Source: Lingula anatina (lineage: Eukaryota; Brachiopoda; Lingulata; Lingulida; Lingulidae). Taken from it: a DNA stretch of 64,000 nt. The DNA lies in the NCBI RefSeq assembly GCF_001039355.2, contig NW_019775891.1, forward strand, positions 665,559 to 729,558, in the 5' to 3' direction. Position 1 is the first letter of the stretch. Every line of letters begins with the position of its first letter. The notes under the pieces are model-generated. The model saw only the letters and a program-made list of their open reading frames with translations, searched no databases and had not been told where the DNA came from. Below, one piece after another: positions 63,900-64,000 of this stretch. A program made the translations under genes and the position numbers.

Positions 63900-64000
63900 C
63901 TAAAAAGAGAAAAGACACACACTCAAGAGTTAATATTGATCAGACCAGTAAAAATCAAAACCAATCTATTGTGAACTACTCAAAAGACTGCTGTTGAAAG

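Noticed and set aside
1-64000. CRISPR arrays, operons, ribosome binding sites, prokaryotic mobile elements
   Set aside because: The window is eukaryotic with spliced genes; no such structures are present. No tRNA or rRNA gene was recognised either.

Overview
This window reads as nuclear DNA from an invertebrate animal: AT-rich, intron-bearing genes with GT-AG splice sites, many microsatellites and several small inverted-repeat transposons. A lophotrochozoan-style ParaHox gene (Xlox), tandem C-type lectins and very high apparent haplotype divergence point to a mollusc, probably a bivalve. That placement is an inference; nothing here fixes the species.

Layout. Positions 1-11.4 kb look like intron 1 of Xlox: the hexapeptide exon lies at 11395-11869 on the minus strand, and no homeobox exon was seen between it and the window edge. 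Positions 11.9-24.6 kb are upstream/intergenic DNA without a recognisable gene. Two three-exon secreted C-type lectin genes follow on the minus strand (24650-25731 and 26847-27904). They sit in a ~2.17-kb tandem unit that also carries a broken LINE fragment, and a truncated third unit lies at ~28.5-28.8 kb. At 32504-35257 (+) is a three-exon MFSD6-like transporter, and at 39404-41989 (+) a four-exon stearoyl-CoA desaturase with all its histidine boxes. From 43306 to 53453 an eight-exon 2-oxoglutarate/Fe(II) oxygenase (-) is head-to-head with an FKBPL-like TPR protein (+). This stretch appears twice. The first copy breaks off inside FKBPL at 48550 and the second begins inside an oxygenase intron beside a single N at 48553. 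At 56522-63756 (-) is a complete eight-exon NEK6/7 kinase.

The genes have unrelated jobs: developmental patterning, secreted lectin defence or recognition, membrane transport, lipid desaturation, small-molecule oxidation, an HSP90-type co-chaperone, and a mitotic/inflammasome-type kinase. No operon-like logic is expected. All exon joins were worked out by hand from splice sites, and the assembled reading frames close exactly: 184 and 186 aa lectins, 597 aa transporter, 324 aa desaturase, 319 aa oxygenase, 294 aa FKBPL and 299 aa NEK.

The points most worth a second look are the 43.3-53.5 kb duplication, which looks like two overlapping haplotype contigs joined end to end; the lectin pair, whose sugar-binding motif differs between copies (EPS versus EPN); two families of miniature inverted-repeat elements; and the isolated Xlox exon. 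I found no convincing sign of a wholly new biological system.
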